In this document: piece after piece, positions 49,808 through 61,100 of the stretch
How the letters are laid out: each line of letters opens with the position of its first letter
How positions within the stretch are numbered: position 1 is the stretch's first letter
Assembly: GCA_023525975.1 (NCBI GenBank)
Contig: CM042034.1
Location: 5,525,501-5,589,500 of the forward strand
Direction of reading: 5' to 3'
Length of the DNA stretch: 64,000 nt
Source of the DNA: Smallanthus sonchifolius
Lineage: Eukaryota > Streptophyta > Magnoliopsida > Asterales > Asteraceae
Position numbers and translations under genes: made by a program
Notes under the pieces: model-generated
The model's input: the letters and a program-made list of their open reading frames with translations, nothing else
Database searches by the model: none
What the model was told of the DNA's origin: nothing

Positions 49808-51029
49808 AGATTTATGCTTGGCAGTAAGGTTAGTGTTCCTTGTGATTGTAAATGAAACGCATTCTTGATCATGCATAGTTTGAGTAGAACATAGGTAGTT
49901 GGATATTGGTATTTCTTCTTATCCTGAACCACTTTTATGGGATTATAGTTCGTGGAGTTGGTGATTTTGATCTATTTACGTGTCGATTTGGGTAATGTTT
50001 CATTATATTTGTGGTTTTGTTTGTCCCTTGAGAATTTTAGTTTGTGTTTGTTGTCGGTCAACACATCGGTTACAAGTTCATCACCAAAGGGGTAGTTCAT
50101 GAGTGTATCACTTAACACTTTCTGATTTAAGTTGGAGCTGGAGGTCTCCCTGGAAGTGGTCTCTCTATCATATATAGAGGTATCTATCCTCCTCAGGTAT
50201 CCTACCAGTAACTTTGTTATTGGGAGGATTTTAAGTTGAAGATGAAGATTGTTCAATCATTATGCATACAAAAGAAAGTTAGCAACTTGAAACCTCATAT
50301 TTTAGATTTCTGACTCAATTTCATGTCCGCTGGTGATAATCAAAATTTGATAATCAGTTATAATAAAGAGAAATTTGGGTAAGAACCTAAAATGGGTCCA
50401 TGACCACGATATATTAAAAATGACCCTTTTGACAAACGTTCACAAGTTTGCGAGCACACGTAATCAGTTATAATAAAGAGAAATTTGGGTAAGAACCTAA
50501 AATAGGTCCATGACCGCGATATATTAAAAATGACCCTTTTGACAGAACGTTCACAGGTTTGTAAGCTGTGTGCTCGCGTGTGTTGCAAAATAGTTCTTCA
50601 ACCAATTAGTCATTGTTCATGTGTTGCGGCTTGCGGTTGTTCATGGGTAGATTCATCTCCTGATACTTTTAAAGATGCATAAGATGTTGAATTTCTAAAA
50701 CAAATTGTTCACATAAAGAAGATGCTGTTGGGACCTTGCTACAAACACAAACTCTAAATCATGAATGAACTTAGTTTAAGTTTCTTTTTTTTTTTTAATT
50801 TTTTCTACATGCTCCATCTTTGTTCCTCGATACAAAAAAACAAAAACATGAAAGCCCAGGAACCAGTGTACACGTGAATTCTGTAACTAGTGTTCAAACT
50901 AACTTTTCTAAAGGCGGCATTATTTTCTTCATTTTCTAGTTGAAGATTCTTCAGTTGCACAAAAGATCAAAGGGAATGACGAATAATTAAATTCCATTCT
51001 GTGTATGATTTTCCTGCAATCATGCTAAC
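49808..51029. other. Spacer between convergent RDM4 and MRPS29
   Basis: Holds the 3' UTRs of both genes. A 110-bp direct duplication is listed separately. Otherwise no gene or transposon end is recognisable. Confidence 0.5.
50352..50575. repeat. 110-bp tandem duplication
   Basis: Two adjacent copies start AATCAGTTATAATAAAGAGA (50352 and 50462) and run through ATATTAAAAATGACCCTTTT. They differ at a few positions plus small indels near the right end. The duplicate lies in the RDM4 3' flank. Confidence 0.9.
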
Positions 51030-53985
51030 TTAGTAACATATACGGCCTGTCACCGCATGAAAGGAAGTAACCATCTCATTTCCGACCCGTTTCCATTTGC
51101 AAGGTAATATAATTTTTTCCATCCCTCTTCTGAAAATGCTTCACGGCGTATCAGTCTTTGCCTGTCACAAATGGTAAGCATACACAAAAACAAGAGTCTT
51201 TTAGTTGTTTACTTGTTTTGTAGTCAAGCGCCACTGCAGTGCTGCCAAAGGGGCTACAAGAATCATGTTATGGAATGTATTTTTAAGATTGTAACTATCA
51301 TATAAAAAGTCCAAATTTGTTTTAGGAGGTCGAAAACGTTTTAAAAAGATTGTCAAGCAAAAGTTCAGCATTTGTCACAAAAAAAGTTAACCGTGTGCTT
51401 CAAGAACTCAAAACTGACCAAAAGAATTTATTGGTGTAACTCAAATGCTTTTTTTAATAATTTTTTGGCAGATCACGCGGTAATTCATCAAGAATGTTAA
51501 CTGCATAAAACTTTAGCAATAGATACTCAAGTATTGTGCATTCGTGTGAATTTGTGATCTATCAACTCTAATGTCTAAAAATAACACATAAAAATAACAC
51601 ATAAAAAGATGAACCTTTTTGGGACTATAGAGGGGGGTCATAATCAATTCAGTTTATAAAGCTTTAGAACAATGATCTGTCAAGCTCATCAAGATCCTAA
51701 AGTAACTCTAAGGCTGCTGCCCTAATTTATTGGATAATGCTGGCGGGGCGACATACCTGAGGTAATAGTGTGAAACAACAGCAGCTTCATCTAGAGAATA
51801 GCGAGGAAACATAACACGAGCATTTGTGGGAACATCTGGTAAATCTTTTCTTAACTTTCCAACTGCCGTTGAATGAGAGAAAGCACCCACCATCATGGTG
51901 TCATGCATCATTGACCTAAATGCATTCACCTGGACACAAGACAGTTATGAAAACATCCATAATAGGCACAACATTATAACAATAACCCGAACAAGAAAAA
52001 ACTAAATTGATTCATCATACATCTAAAGAAATTACAAAGATTATAAAAAGTTAAAAACTTAGAATTAACCAACTAACCGTTGCGACTTCTTTGGCATGAA
52101 TTGGACGACAAGAACGAACAGTAACTGGCTCCTCAAACTCAGTAAATGTGAACCAACTATTATACTATTTGAAGCAGCAACATAAGGAACAATGTGGTCA
52201 AAAGTAACAAGCAAACCATTAAACTTGCAAAGAGAAAGAAAAAGTTAACTCACTTGGTCAATTGCAATAAGAACAGGTATATCTTTAACAAGTGACAACT
52301 CTTCCCTCAACCGAACCACCACACCAACAGAAGCATGTGTGGTCGTGATTCCTGTCTGAACAAGGTCATATAAAGTTGAACCTTCTGGCATTGCCATTGA
52401 ATCAGCATCTTTCATCCTCCCAACACCAGCCCCTTCACCAAGTGGTATTGGATCAAATATTTTACAAGGCAGCTTCATTAAATAAGACTCATTATATTTC
52501 AAGAAATCCTGCATCGCCGAACCATGTTTTTATTACTGTCATATCATAAAAAATTAAAGAAAATATCAAAAAAATAATGGATTCTTGCCTGCAAAATGTT
52601 TGCTGCTTGCACAGGGGTATCCCACAAACCAGTTTCGGGATTTTTATAAAAAAGTCCTCCGTGTGTCCAACTTCGGCCTTCGGGAACATAAAATACTAAC
52701 CAGCCTTCATCACGGGCCCAGTGAACAAGCATTGCAAGAGCAATACTCTTTCCACAGCTTACCGGGCCATCCAATACTATATGCTTCTGAGCTGTCAAAC
52801 CTGAAAGTAAAATTGCAGTCACAGACAATTTCTCATATTATGGAATGATGGTACAAAAACTCACAAGACAAATTTCTACAAAAGATTTCCTACCGAATGG
52901 TGATCCTAATAAAGGTTACTACCGAAAAGATCAAGTGGCTACAATCAGAAGTTAATACCAAAGAAGAAGATAAAGATAACGATGAAGGCTTTGTTTATCT
53001 TCATCTTGGGAATATTCTTGTAATTGAATATTCAAATTTTAAATATCTTTTAGATATTACAAGAATAATCAGTTATTGGTATATATAATAGCAGATTGTA
53101 AAAAACAGTTGATGATCTTAATTTACTTTGTTGTTTATTGTGTTTGCTACTTCTGTTACAATTAACCTAATAACACAATCAACCTAAAGAGCAAGTAAAA
53201 CTGATTCAATAACTGTTTTCTAATTAAATAGTATGTGCAGAGTTTTAAACCCTAAGAAAGATAACTACAAGGAGTTTAACCCTAATATGCTGAAAATACA
53301 CCTTTGCTATTACTAGATTGCAAAGGAGGATCAACAATACGCCGGAAATTATCCCGGAGATCCAAAAAACTGTGTCGAACGAGCAATGCATCTCTCATTG
53401 ACTCATCAAACTCCTTCACCATTCCCACCGGCAATCTCTCCGGCAGCACCTCCTCCAGTTTGCTCCTACTGTAAAAAGCAAAAAATTAAGTTACGAAAAA
53501 ACAGTCCAGTCATTTGATTTTAGAAATATTAAATCCATAAAATTCAGATCTTAAACTTTGGAGAATCGATTGTAATACCTAAATTTCATGTAACTGCAGC
53601 CGTCTTTTCTATTGAGTTCAGACAAAGAACCAGCGGAAGTGAACAACGGCCGGCCGTTAGGGCCGACGTCAAGCGACTTATTGCGCTCATCTTCATCAAG
53701 GAGGCGCCTCCGGTTTCTCTCGTCGGAAAGGAGGTCATGAACTGCGTCATCAATGGAGGACGAGGAGACAGTATCTTCCGCTTTCGACTTCGTTTTCGCA
53801 TCGGATTTGGATTTAGGCTGAGCTTTGTTGCCGCCCTTCGATGCCGACGATTTAACTTTCTTTGAGGCGAAGGTTCTAGAAGATAAGAGCTGATAAGCCG
53901 TCGAATTCGTTGCTGCGACGGTAGCAGGGAAGAGAGTTGATTTCCCCGGCGCGGAGGCGACGACACGGAGGAGCGAACGCAACAT
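51030..53985 (-). CDS. Mitochondrial small-subunit ribosomal protein S29 (DAP3), frameshift in last exon
   Basis: mS29/DAP3 is a GTP-binding protein of the mitochondrial ribosomal small subunit. Exons in transcript order are 53579-53985, 53302-53468, 52589-52800, 52254-52508, 52078-52164, 51757-51929 and 51030-51162. The N-terminus MLRSLLRVVASAPGKS is a mitochondrial-type presequence; an in-frame ATG at 54060 is an alternative start. The P-loop GPVSCGKS is at about 203-210, then HWARDEGWLVFYVPEGRSWT and SVGVVVRLREEL. Intron 3 begins GC rather than GT (CAG|GCAAG). The last exon reads RQRLIRREAFSEEGW as expected, but an extra G near 51120 then shifts the frame. The family-like continuation (YYLANGNGSEMRW) is in the other frame and would stop at 51050. 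As written the protein has 477 residues with a changed tail of about 29. This is a real mutation or a base-call error in a GGG-AAAAAA run. Confidence 0.9.
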
Positions 53986-54168
53986 TTTTCTACTTCGACG
54001 ACGGCGGAGGACGATGGGTTTTCCCAATAACGAAAGGAGAGGGCAAAGATGTAATTTCAAAAGTAACGTTTTGGGCTTACGGATGGGCCGGTTTGCTTTC
54101 TATAAAATGGGCTGTTCCGGGCTTGATAAGGCCCAATAGAAACTTCGAAGTCAAAATTCAAAGAGATT

Positions 54169-54496
54169 GTGGTGTAATGGTTGAGGTGAGGTCTGAAGTC
54201 CCAAGGAACCCGGGTTCAATCCCTGCCACCACCATGAATTTTTGAGGCATGCAAATAAGGCCTAGTTCTTAGGCTGATGCACAGCCTTTTACCCACTCCG
54301 ATCCAGGGTACGAGCCTCGGCCTCCCTCAAGCCCGGAAGGGGCCGTATTGGGTGAGATTTTTTCTTGGATGCTCTCCAACTCTGACGCCAAGTGGGCCCG
54401 GTTAAGACAACATATTGGCCGGAGTTGGACGAGGCTTTCCCATGTGATAGGGGGTGCGACGTCACAACATTCAATGTTCGTCGTTCAAAAAAAAAA
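54169..54496 (+). mobile_element. tRNA-derived SINE with poly-A tail
   Basis: A Pol III promoter is visible: A box TGGTGTAATGGTTGAGG (54169-54185) and B box GGGTTCAATCCC (54212-54223). The body includes CCCACTCCGATCCAGGGTAC and GGCCGTATTGGGTGAG and ends TTCGTCGTTC followed by 10 A. Together these define a SINE. It sits between the divergent MRPS29 and 178-residue genes. Confidence 0.85.
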
Positions 54497-55438
54497 TTGC
54501 GCGGCCCGAATGATTTAAGTTAATTGAATGTTTGCGTGATGAAAATTTACATTATAAACTTAATTTAAACATTGAGCTAATTCCACCTTTAGCCTCTAAC
54601 ATTAATACTGTTTTATTTATGGATATATACCTTATGTGTTAGCCACATAGGGTAATTTAGACTTTTCAAAATTTTGACCTTAATAAACAAAAATACATAA
54701 AAATATGAATGAAATAATCGATTTTTTTTCTTTTTATGCGGTTTTTTGTGTATTTTTTTTCATTGAGGATGTTTTTTATGTGTTGTTGTTTATTATGGTT
54801 TAACACTTAAAAAGTCTAAATTAATCTGATGCTTATAACTAATGGGGTAATTTTCTTTTATAACGAAATTGGATAAATATGCAACCAACTAATAAATGTT
54901 TGGGCTAAATTTATAATTTTTAACTTGTAAGGACCAAACCTACAATTTAATCAAATCACAGGGTTCATTTGTGAAATTAACTCAGAACGCAAATTATCCA
55001 TCAATGTCGACGTCGTCACCTGTCATTCTGTCGGAGGTGCACACCGGTTACCGCCGGAGCTAACTTCGCCGCCGAAGTTCCACCGTCATTTCCACCTCTA
55101 AGATATACAACTCTCCGACGTGATCCATATCTCTCTCTCTCACTCAAGTAATTCCTGATTTGTCCTAATTTTTTGATTTCGAACTGCACTTTTAGAAATT
55201 TAATGACACATGTGTTGTTATGTTCATGATATTTATCCTTGTATGTATCACTGGATGTAGGGATTTCATTAATCAGAGAACCATAGTGTGTGTAAAGATG
55301 GTAGATTTTTTAGGGGTGTTTGTATTGCACACAAAGTGTTCGATGAAATGCCTAAGTGAAATGTTTGTACGAAGTGTGTTTATACTCCTTTTTTTTAGTG
55401 CCCTTCTTCAGATTTGCTTGAGGTAATCAAGGATCAGA
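54497..55438. other. Upstream region of the 178-residue protein gene
   Basis: The right half contains a CTCTCTCTCTCACTC tract at about 55130-55145, typical of a plant core promoter or leader. The ATG follows 290 bp later, so a leader intron is possible. No separate gene is visible. Confidence 0.45.
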
Positions 55439-56820
55439 ATGAAGGTGAAGGTAGTTTGGAGGAAAGTAAGTGATTATGTCCAATACGATTTGAAAGAGAT
55501 CGCATTCCCCTCATCTTTGCCCAACCCGCCTCATTTCAAGAAACGAAGAAAACTAACATGGAAAGAACGATACTTGGTGAGTCTTTCTTTCTTAGTTGTT
55601 ATTAGAGGTTTTCAAAAACCGTTGAAACTGATCTAAACCGTCAAAACTGATGCAAGTCGATAGGTTTGGCCAGTTTGAGATACAAACGCTTCAGTTCACG
55701 GTTTTGCTAGTTTGTCAATTTGACGTTTAACTTTTTTTTTTTTGAAAATATGAAGTTATGTGTATGTATTATAATTATGAATCATATTTATCTTTTTGAA
55801 AATTTTAATACAAACTAATGTTTTTGAAAAAAATAACAAAACAAAATCAGTTCAAACCGGTAAAACCGGATGTTCCGCAGCTATGTTGTCAAAAGCTCTT
55901 CGGGCGTGCACCTAGGCCCTCAGGCGAGGTGAGGCGCTGGAAAAGCACCTTGCTGCAACCCAGGCCCTCCAACGACTTTCAAGCGAGATTCTAGCTAGTT
56001 TCCGGTCGGATTCTAGTGAGATTCCGGCCGAGTTCTACAAATTCCGGGCAAACTAGTCTTAACAATCCAAAAATGGCCCGCAACTTGCCTAAACTAGCCC
56101 TAAAAAAGCCTAAAACATGTCTAAAACCCCAAAAATGGTATAATTGTGCTATGCGCCTTTCTTGTCTCGGACCCTCGCTTTTTAAGCGCCTTGCGCCTTT
56201 GACGACTATGGTCTGCGGTTAATTTGGTTTTTCGTTCTCTGAAGCCCAGAATTTTTATCAAGACTGGCCAAACCAGACCGTGAGCACTCCTACTGGTTGT
56301 TATTGACTATTGTTTTTGAACCACTCTTCAGGTTTTGAAGGAAGCAACTAGACTTTATGCTGCAAGCTGGGTAAGAGATATCGGTCCTGAGTTGCGTCCA
56401 AATGAATATAAAAAGAAAGAAAAATTTGGAGTTGAAGCTGATGGAGTTAAAGATTCTAGTGGAGAAACAGAACCTTCAACATTGGAGGATCTAGGTAAAT
56501 TATGTATCAAAACCGGTTAATTTAACTTGTAAAAATGTAAATGCAAAAACAATAATCTTATTATGCTCGGATTGGTGATGTCAGCGGTGGCTGCTAGAGG
56601 TGGAATGGAGACACTCAGGCCAGCTTTGCAGCGGGTTTACATGACCCGAGCCTCTGCTTACAGAGATGCACTGAAGAGCTTCATACAAGGTTATCAAGAA
56701 GGCATTCAACAAGTGATGGAGAAAAAGGATAATTCTGAAGCCAATCAAGAAACTACTGACCCAAAAAAGGATGATTCTGAACCCAATCAAGAAGCTATTG
56801 ACCCAAAAAAGTCAATTTGA
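55439..56820 (+). CDS. Conserved-looking plant protein, 178 residues, function unknown
   Basis: Exons are 55439-55576, 56332-56494 and 56585-56820, 537 bp in total and in frame with GT-AG borders. The protein begins MKVKVVWRKVSDYVQYDLKE, then IAFPSSLPNPPHFKKRRKLT, EATRLYAASWVRDIGPELRP, and ARGGMETLRPALQRVYMTRA, which read like strongly constrained sequence. The C-terminus carries two imperfect 16-residue acidic repeats (KDNSEANQETTDPKK and KDDSEPNQEAIDPKK). There is no signal peptide or clear membrane segment. I have the impression of a plant-wide uncharacterised family but cannot name it. Intron 1 contains a MITE inside another MITE. Confidence 0.8.
55603..56295. mobile_element. hAT-like MITE in intron 1, itself containing another MITE
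   Basis: GTTGTTAT occurs on both sides (55595-55602 and 56296-56303), an 8-bp duplication. The left end TAGAGGTTTTCAAAAACCG and right end CGTGAGCACTCCTACTG are weak inverted partners. Motifs AACCGG and CAAAACTG recur. Without the nested MITE its length is about 363 bp, similar to the element at 58475. Confidence 0.65.
55881..56210. mobile_element. GGCGC-family hAT-type MITE (330 bp), nested
   Basis: Its ends CTATGTTGTCAAAAGCTC and GCGCCTTTGACGACTATG match the family at 16683 and 33271. The flanking 8-mers TTCCGCAG and GTCTGCGG agree at 5 of 8 positions, so the duplication has decayed. It interrupts the MITE at 55603-56295. Confidence 0.75.
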
Positions 56821-57015
56821 TCAATCTGTGATGTTGCATACAATGATGCCAGATAGGGAAATAAACTTTTTACATCAAGACTATATTATGTGTCTTTTGT
56901 GTTTGTACAATGGTAGTGATGTTGAGAACGGGTATCGGAAATGTATCACTGTCATGTGTCTTAAGAAGGGCAAGACGCTCTTAGTCGATTGGCCTCCCGA
57001 GGTATTCTGATAAGC

Positions 57016-57882
57016 TGAAACACCCCAAACTTGGGGTCTCGGTGTTGGAATTACTCATTCACACCATAGTTCTTAAACTGTAAAACTTCATTCATACGCA
57101 ACGGAAAACATTCGATTGTAACATAACATCTTTCAAGTCAATACATAATCCATAACAAACATAAATGTCTAAAGACAAATCATAAGTAACAGGATGTCAG
57201 TCTTCGGGTAGGATAGCTAATCCATCCATGCCTTTCGACCCTTCAAACTTCGCATATAAAAACATTACTTTAACTTTAAACATATAATAATGTTTGTAAC
57301 AAATACACAACTCCTTTATCTGCTTGCACAAGGGTAAGGCTCCTTTATCTGCCTGCACATAGGCAAGGCTCCTTTATCTTGCTTGTACATAGGCAAGACT
57401 CATTTATCATGCCTAACTATGGTAGGGCTCCCATTGTCATGCTTGCAACGTATGCAAGACTCCTCTAGCTATTACCTTATCATATACATTGCTTTAACAT
57501 ATTTATAGCATGTGATTAAGAATGTGGAGTTCTTACCTTAAATGAGTTTGAACGAAACCCGTGATGAACCGTGCAAACACCTCCTTTAATCCGGTTAGAA
57601 ATAGCAGGAACACTCTCTTATTCGATCACTAATGAGGGAATGGACTTGTAACCATAAACACCTTCACGAAATTCTATCCTTGCTCTCATCTACTTCTCGG
57701 CCGAAACACAAACACAATATGTTGGAAAGTATATGGTGGCGGGCTAAAGAGCCCCCCACCCCCTTCCCTTTTGGTAAAAACCAAGTACAAAATACCTTTT
57801 TCTACTTTTCAATATACCCTTTCTTTAAAACCCTTGAGATAAACGTAATATCAACAAGGTTAATTTTTTTTGAAATGTTACA
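57016..57882 (-). mobile_element. Probable solo LTR (867 bp) with internal ~30-bp repeats
   Basis: It starts TGAAACACCCC and ends TTGAAATGTTACA, nearly the same terminus as the solo LTR at 3698-5788 (TTGAGATGTTACA). The flanks TAAGC and TCAAC agree at only 3 of 5 positions. Five imperfect 29-30 bp repeats with CTCCTTTATCTGCTTGCAC lie at about 57310-57470. It reads in the minus orientation by analogy. No internal domain is present. Confidence 0.65.
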
Positions 57883-58133
57883 TCAACTAACATCTCCTTA
57901 AGTGTACATGTTATGCATAGAGAATAGTAGTAAGTCATAGTTTGGTAAAAGAAAATATAACATGTTATCCAAAGTTGAAACTAAGAGGCGTTTTATGAGA
58001 ATATTAATACCTAAGGGGTAAGTTTTAAAACTTGAGTAAAGTTAAGAGTATAGCGTCTAATTATATTTCTAGGGCTTGAACTGGTCTGCAACTTTTCGCT
58101 TCTCCCTCTCCTTCGCCTACAAATTCAGTGACG

Positions 58134-61100
58134 ATGCTGACCACCGACATACCACCCAATCAGACGATTTATGTTAAGAATCTCAACGAGAAGGTCAAGA
58201 AAGAAGGTATGATTTACTGTTTTTTCCCTTTAAATGTTACGAATTCGTAGTATAATGAATCGAAACTTGTAAGAGTTAAATTCGTACTTGTAGAACAAAT
58301 CGATATATGTTGATTTTTTCTACTCGACGTAAGAGATACGTATGGAAAATTGTACTTATATGTTGCAAATAATACGGCAGGATGAATATTGTAGGCTTTG
58401 TTCATCATAGATCCATGAGATAATCATTATGAATTAACTAAAAATTGAAAGCAGGCTACAGGTTGTTGGAAATGTACGGGTGTTCATAACAGTTTGCTGT
58501 GAGTTAAGATTTAGGCGGTTCAGTTTAGGGTTCTGTTTTGACAGTCTGGTAGTTTACCAATGGTTTGAAACTTTGTGTAGACCGAACCTGCTATCGCTTT
58601 TTTTGGAATCTGCAATATATTTGTATTATATTCATGAGCCATCTTTATCATTTAAATAGTATTTAATACAAACTAAGGATTTTGAAAAAGAAAAATCAGT
58701 TCATATCGTCAAACTGTCAAAATCGAACCGCCAAACCATTAAAACCGGCCTGTACATGCGTCCAGCCAACCCAACCATCCCAGCAGGTTCGGTTGTCATT
58801 TTCCAAAACTTTTGTTAACGGTTTGGCATGAAATTTTTGTCAAAACCGGCTGAACTGGACACCCCTAGGTGGAGTGTGCAAAAGCTAGAAATTAAAGGGT
58901 TTTAGGACTAAAGCATCAAAGGGTGATAAGGTTTAAGAGATGTAAAATTTATATAATATCACAAATGGATCTGTTTCATTGACCCTTTCTTTAGTCAACT
59001 TGTGTAAGTATGCATATAAACTACAACATAGTGAACTCTCTAGAATGTATTTGGGGGTAATGGTACTCTTTGCTAGAATATGTCTTATAAACAAAAGAGA
59101 ACAAATAAATGCAAAAATGTAGTTAGGATATCTTCAGAACTTCTAATCAAACTGTCAGGTGAGATCACACCCACACACACACAATAAACGAGATTGAAAG
59201 AACACGAGGATTTAACGTGGTTCCGTCGGTGTGATCTACGTTCACGGGTTGCAACTAGCTGTATTATTATTATTCTGTGCTCAAGTACAAGGAATTACAA
59301 AGGCCCTACCCATCTATATATAATCACTAGTTTAGGTTAAATAACTTGGGGATTAAGAAAACGTAATTATGGCAACTTGCCATTTAACCCTACTGGGGCC
59401 GGCTCCCTTGTGGATTGCGGCCAAAGCCTCCACAGAAACCAACATAAACAGGGTATCAAACAATTGTGCATGATTTAGACAATGAGATTTAACAAACTTA
59501 CGGTGATTCACCAGTAATGCATTATGGCGGGGCCATGAAAAGAAAGAAAAATAAGTACTCATTTATAATACCACCAGATCATAGTCACACAGTTCGCGGT
59601 ACGCTCCGGTACGGAAACGTGGAACGGGTACAGAATTCGCTAGGTCCCTAAAATTCGGTACGACGGGGGGTAGGCTCATTTCGGATCGTTCCGGTACGAT
59701 GTACCATGTAATGTGGTGCGATGTATCAATTAAACTTTTTGCTATTAATATAGGCTAATTTGGAGACACGGACCAAAGGGATTTTGACGAACCAAAGGAA
59801 TTTGACTACACCTGAGTTAAGCCCATTTGATGAGTTAAGCTCATTTGCCATATTAAAAATATCCGGAAGAGATAAAAAAAACGTGGATCCCAACCCAAAT
59901 CCGATTTACCATCAAATTGGGGGTAAATAACCTAATTAGATCCGTCATTTGCACGCATCGGCCCCCCGCCCCCTAGGAAATTAGGGTTTTGTTGTGGCCA
60001 AGAACTCTCATCGCTGAGGAAAGCCATCATGGGTTCATCGCCGGCATCGATAACTAAACACCACCGTTATTCTTCAACCCACTATCTCCTTGAAATCGGG
60101 AACGCTAAGTTGACGACATAAATCGCGATCCCGAGCGTACCTGGATCGCGATCGTACCGCGATTCGGTACGAGCGATCCGGATCGCAGATCGTGGGTAGT
60201 ATAGCGAACCATGTGACTATGCACCAGATTATGCAAATTACAAAATTAAATGGAAGACGTAGAATTAATGCAAACAAGCCAATAAAAAACATCTTTGATT
60301 GGGATAATATAGTAGTAATACAGTGTTATACTTGAAGTGTGCCTCATTGTTTGGTCTGCTAAATCACACTACTCGTCCCATAGAAGTTTTCCCATGCTTA
60401 TTCATGTTAGGTATCAAGAGTCGTTAACGCAGCGGAATCACACACACGCACACAATCGATAAACAGAAAAGTAGAAGACACGAGAATTATAGTGGTTCAG
60501 CCCCAATTGGCCTACGTCCACTTTGCAACTAGGGTTCTTTATTATTAGGTGCTCAAGGAATACAATTACATCATAGGGATATATATAATACCAAGATTAG
60601 GGTTAATTAAATAAGGCAATAACTTAATCAACAAGAAATAGAACCAAACAACCCTAAGGCTGCCGCCAGCTTCTAATCTCGTTCTTTCAGCCTTAATATG
60701 CCCAAGAGGCCTAGCCGCAGATGACCCAAAAGCCCAGCCCAAATCAGCACAGGCCCACCGGGCCCATTTGTCCCAGTCCCGCCCAATAAGCCTTCACACC
60801 CAACAATCTCCCACTTGAAGGCTTTGCTCAATCCACAAACACTATCCAAGTAATCCCTAATCCAGTAATTCCAGTATCCTCCTTATCCAAAGTCTCCCGA
60901 GCCTTCAGTCCCCATAAACAAGCTCAGACTTCATCAATTTCCCCCTAGTTGCAATCCCCCTCTCATCAAGTACATGAAAGGGCAGTTGAGGCTCCCCCGA
61001 GCTCCAACTCATTCTCTATCTCAACTGGTTTGCACGATCCACCAGTTCCAGAGATAACCCGAGAACCACCACTCTCCTCCTTTAGCAAGACTTCCATAGG

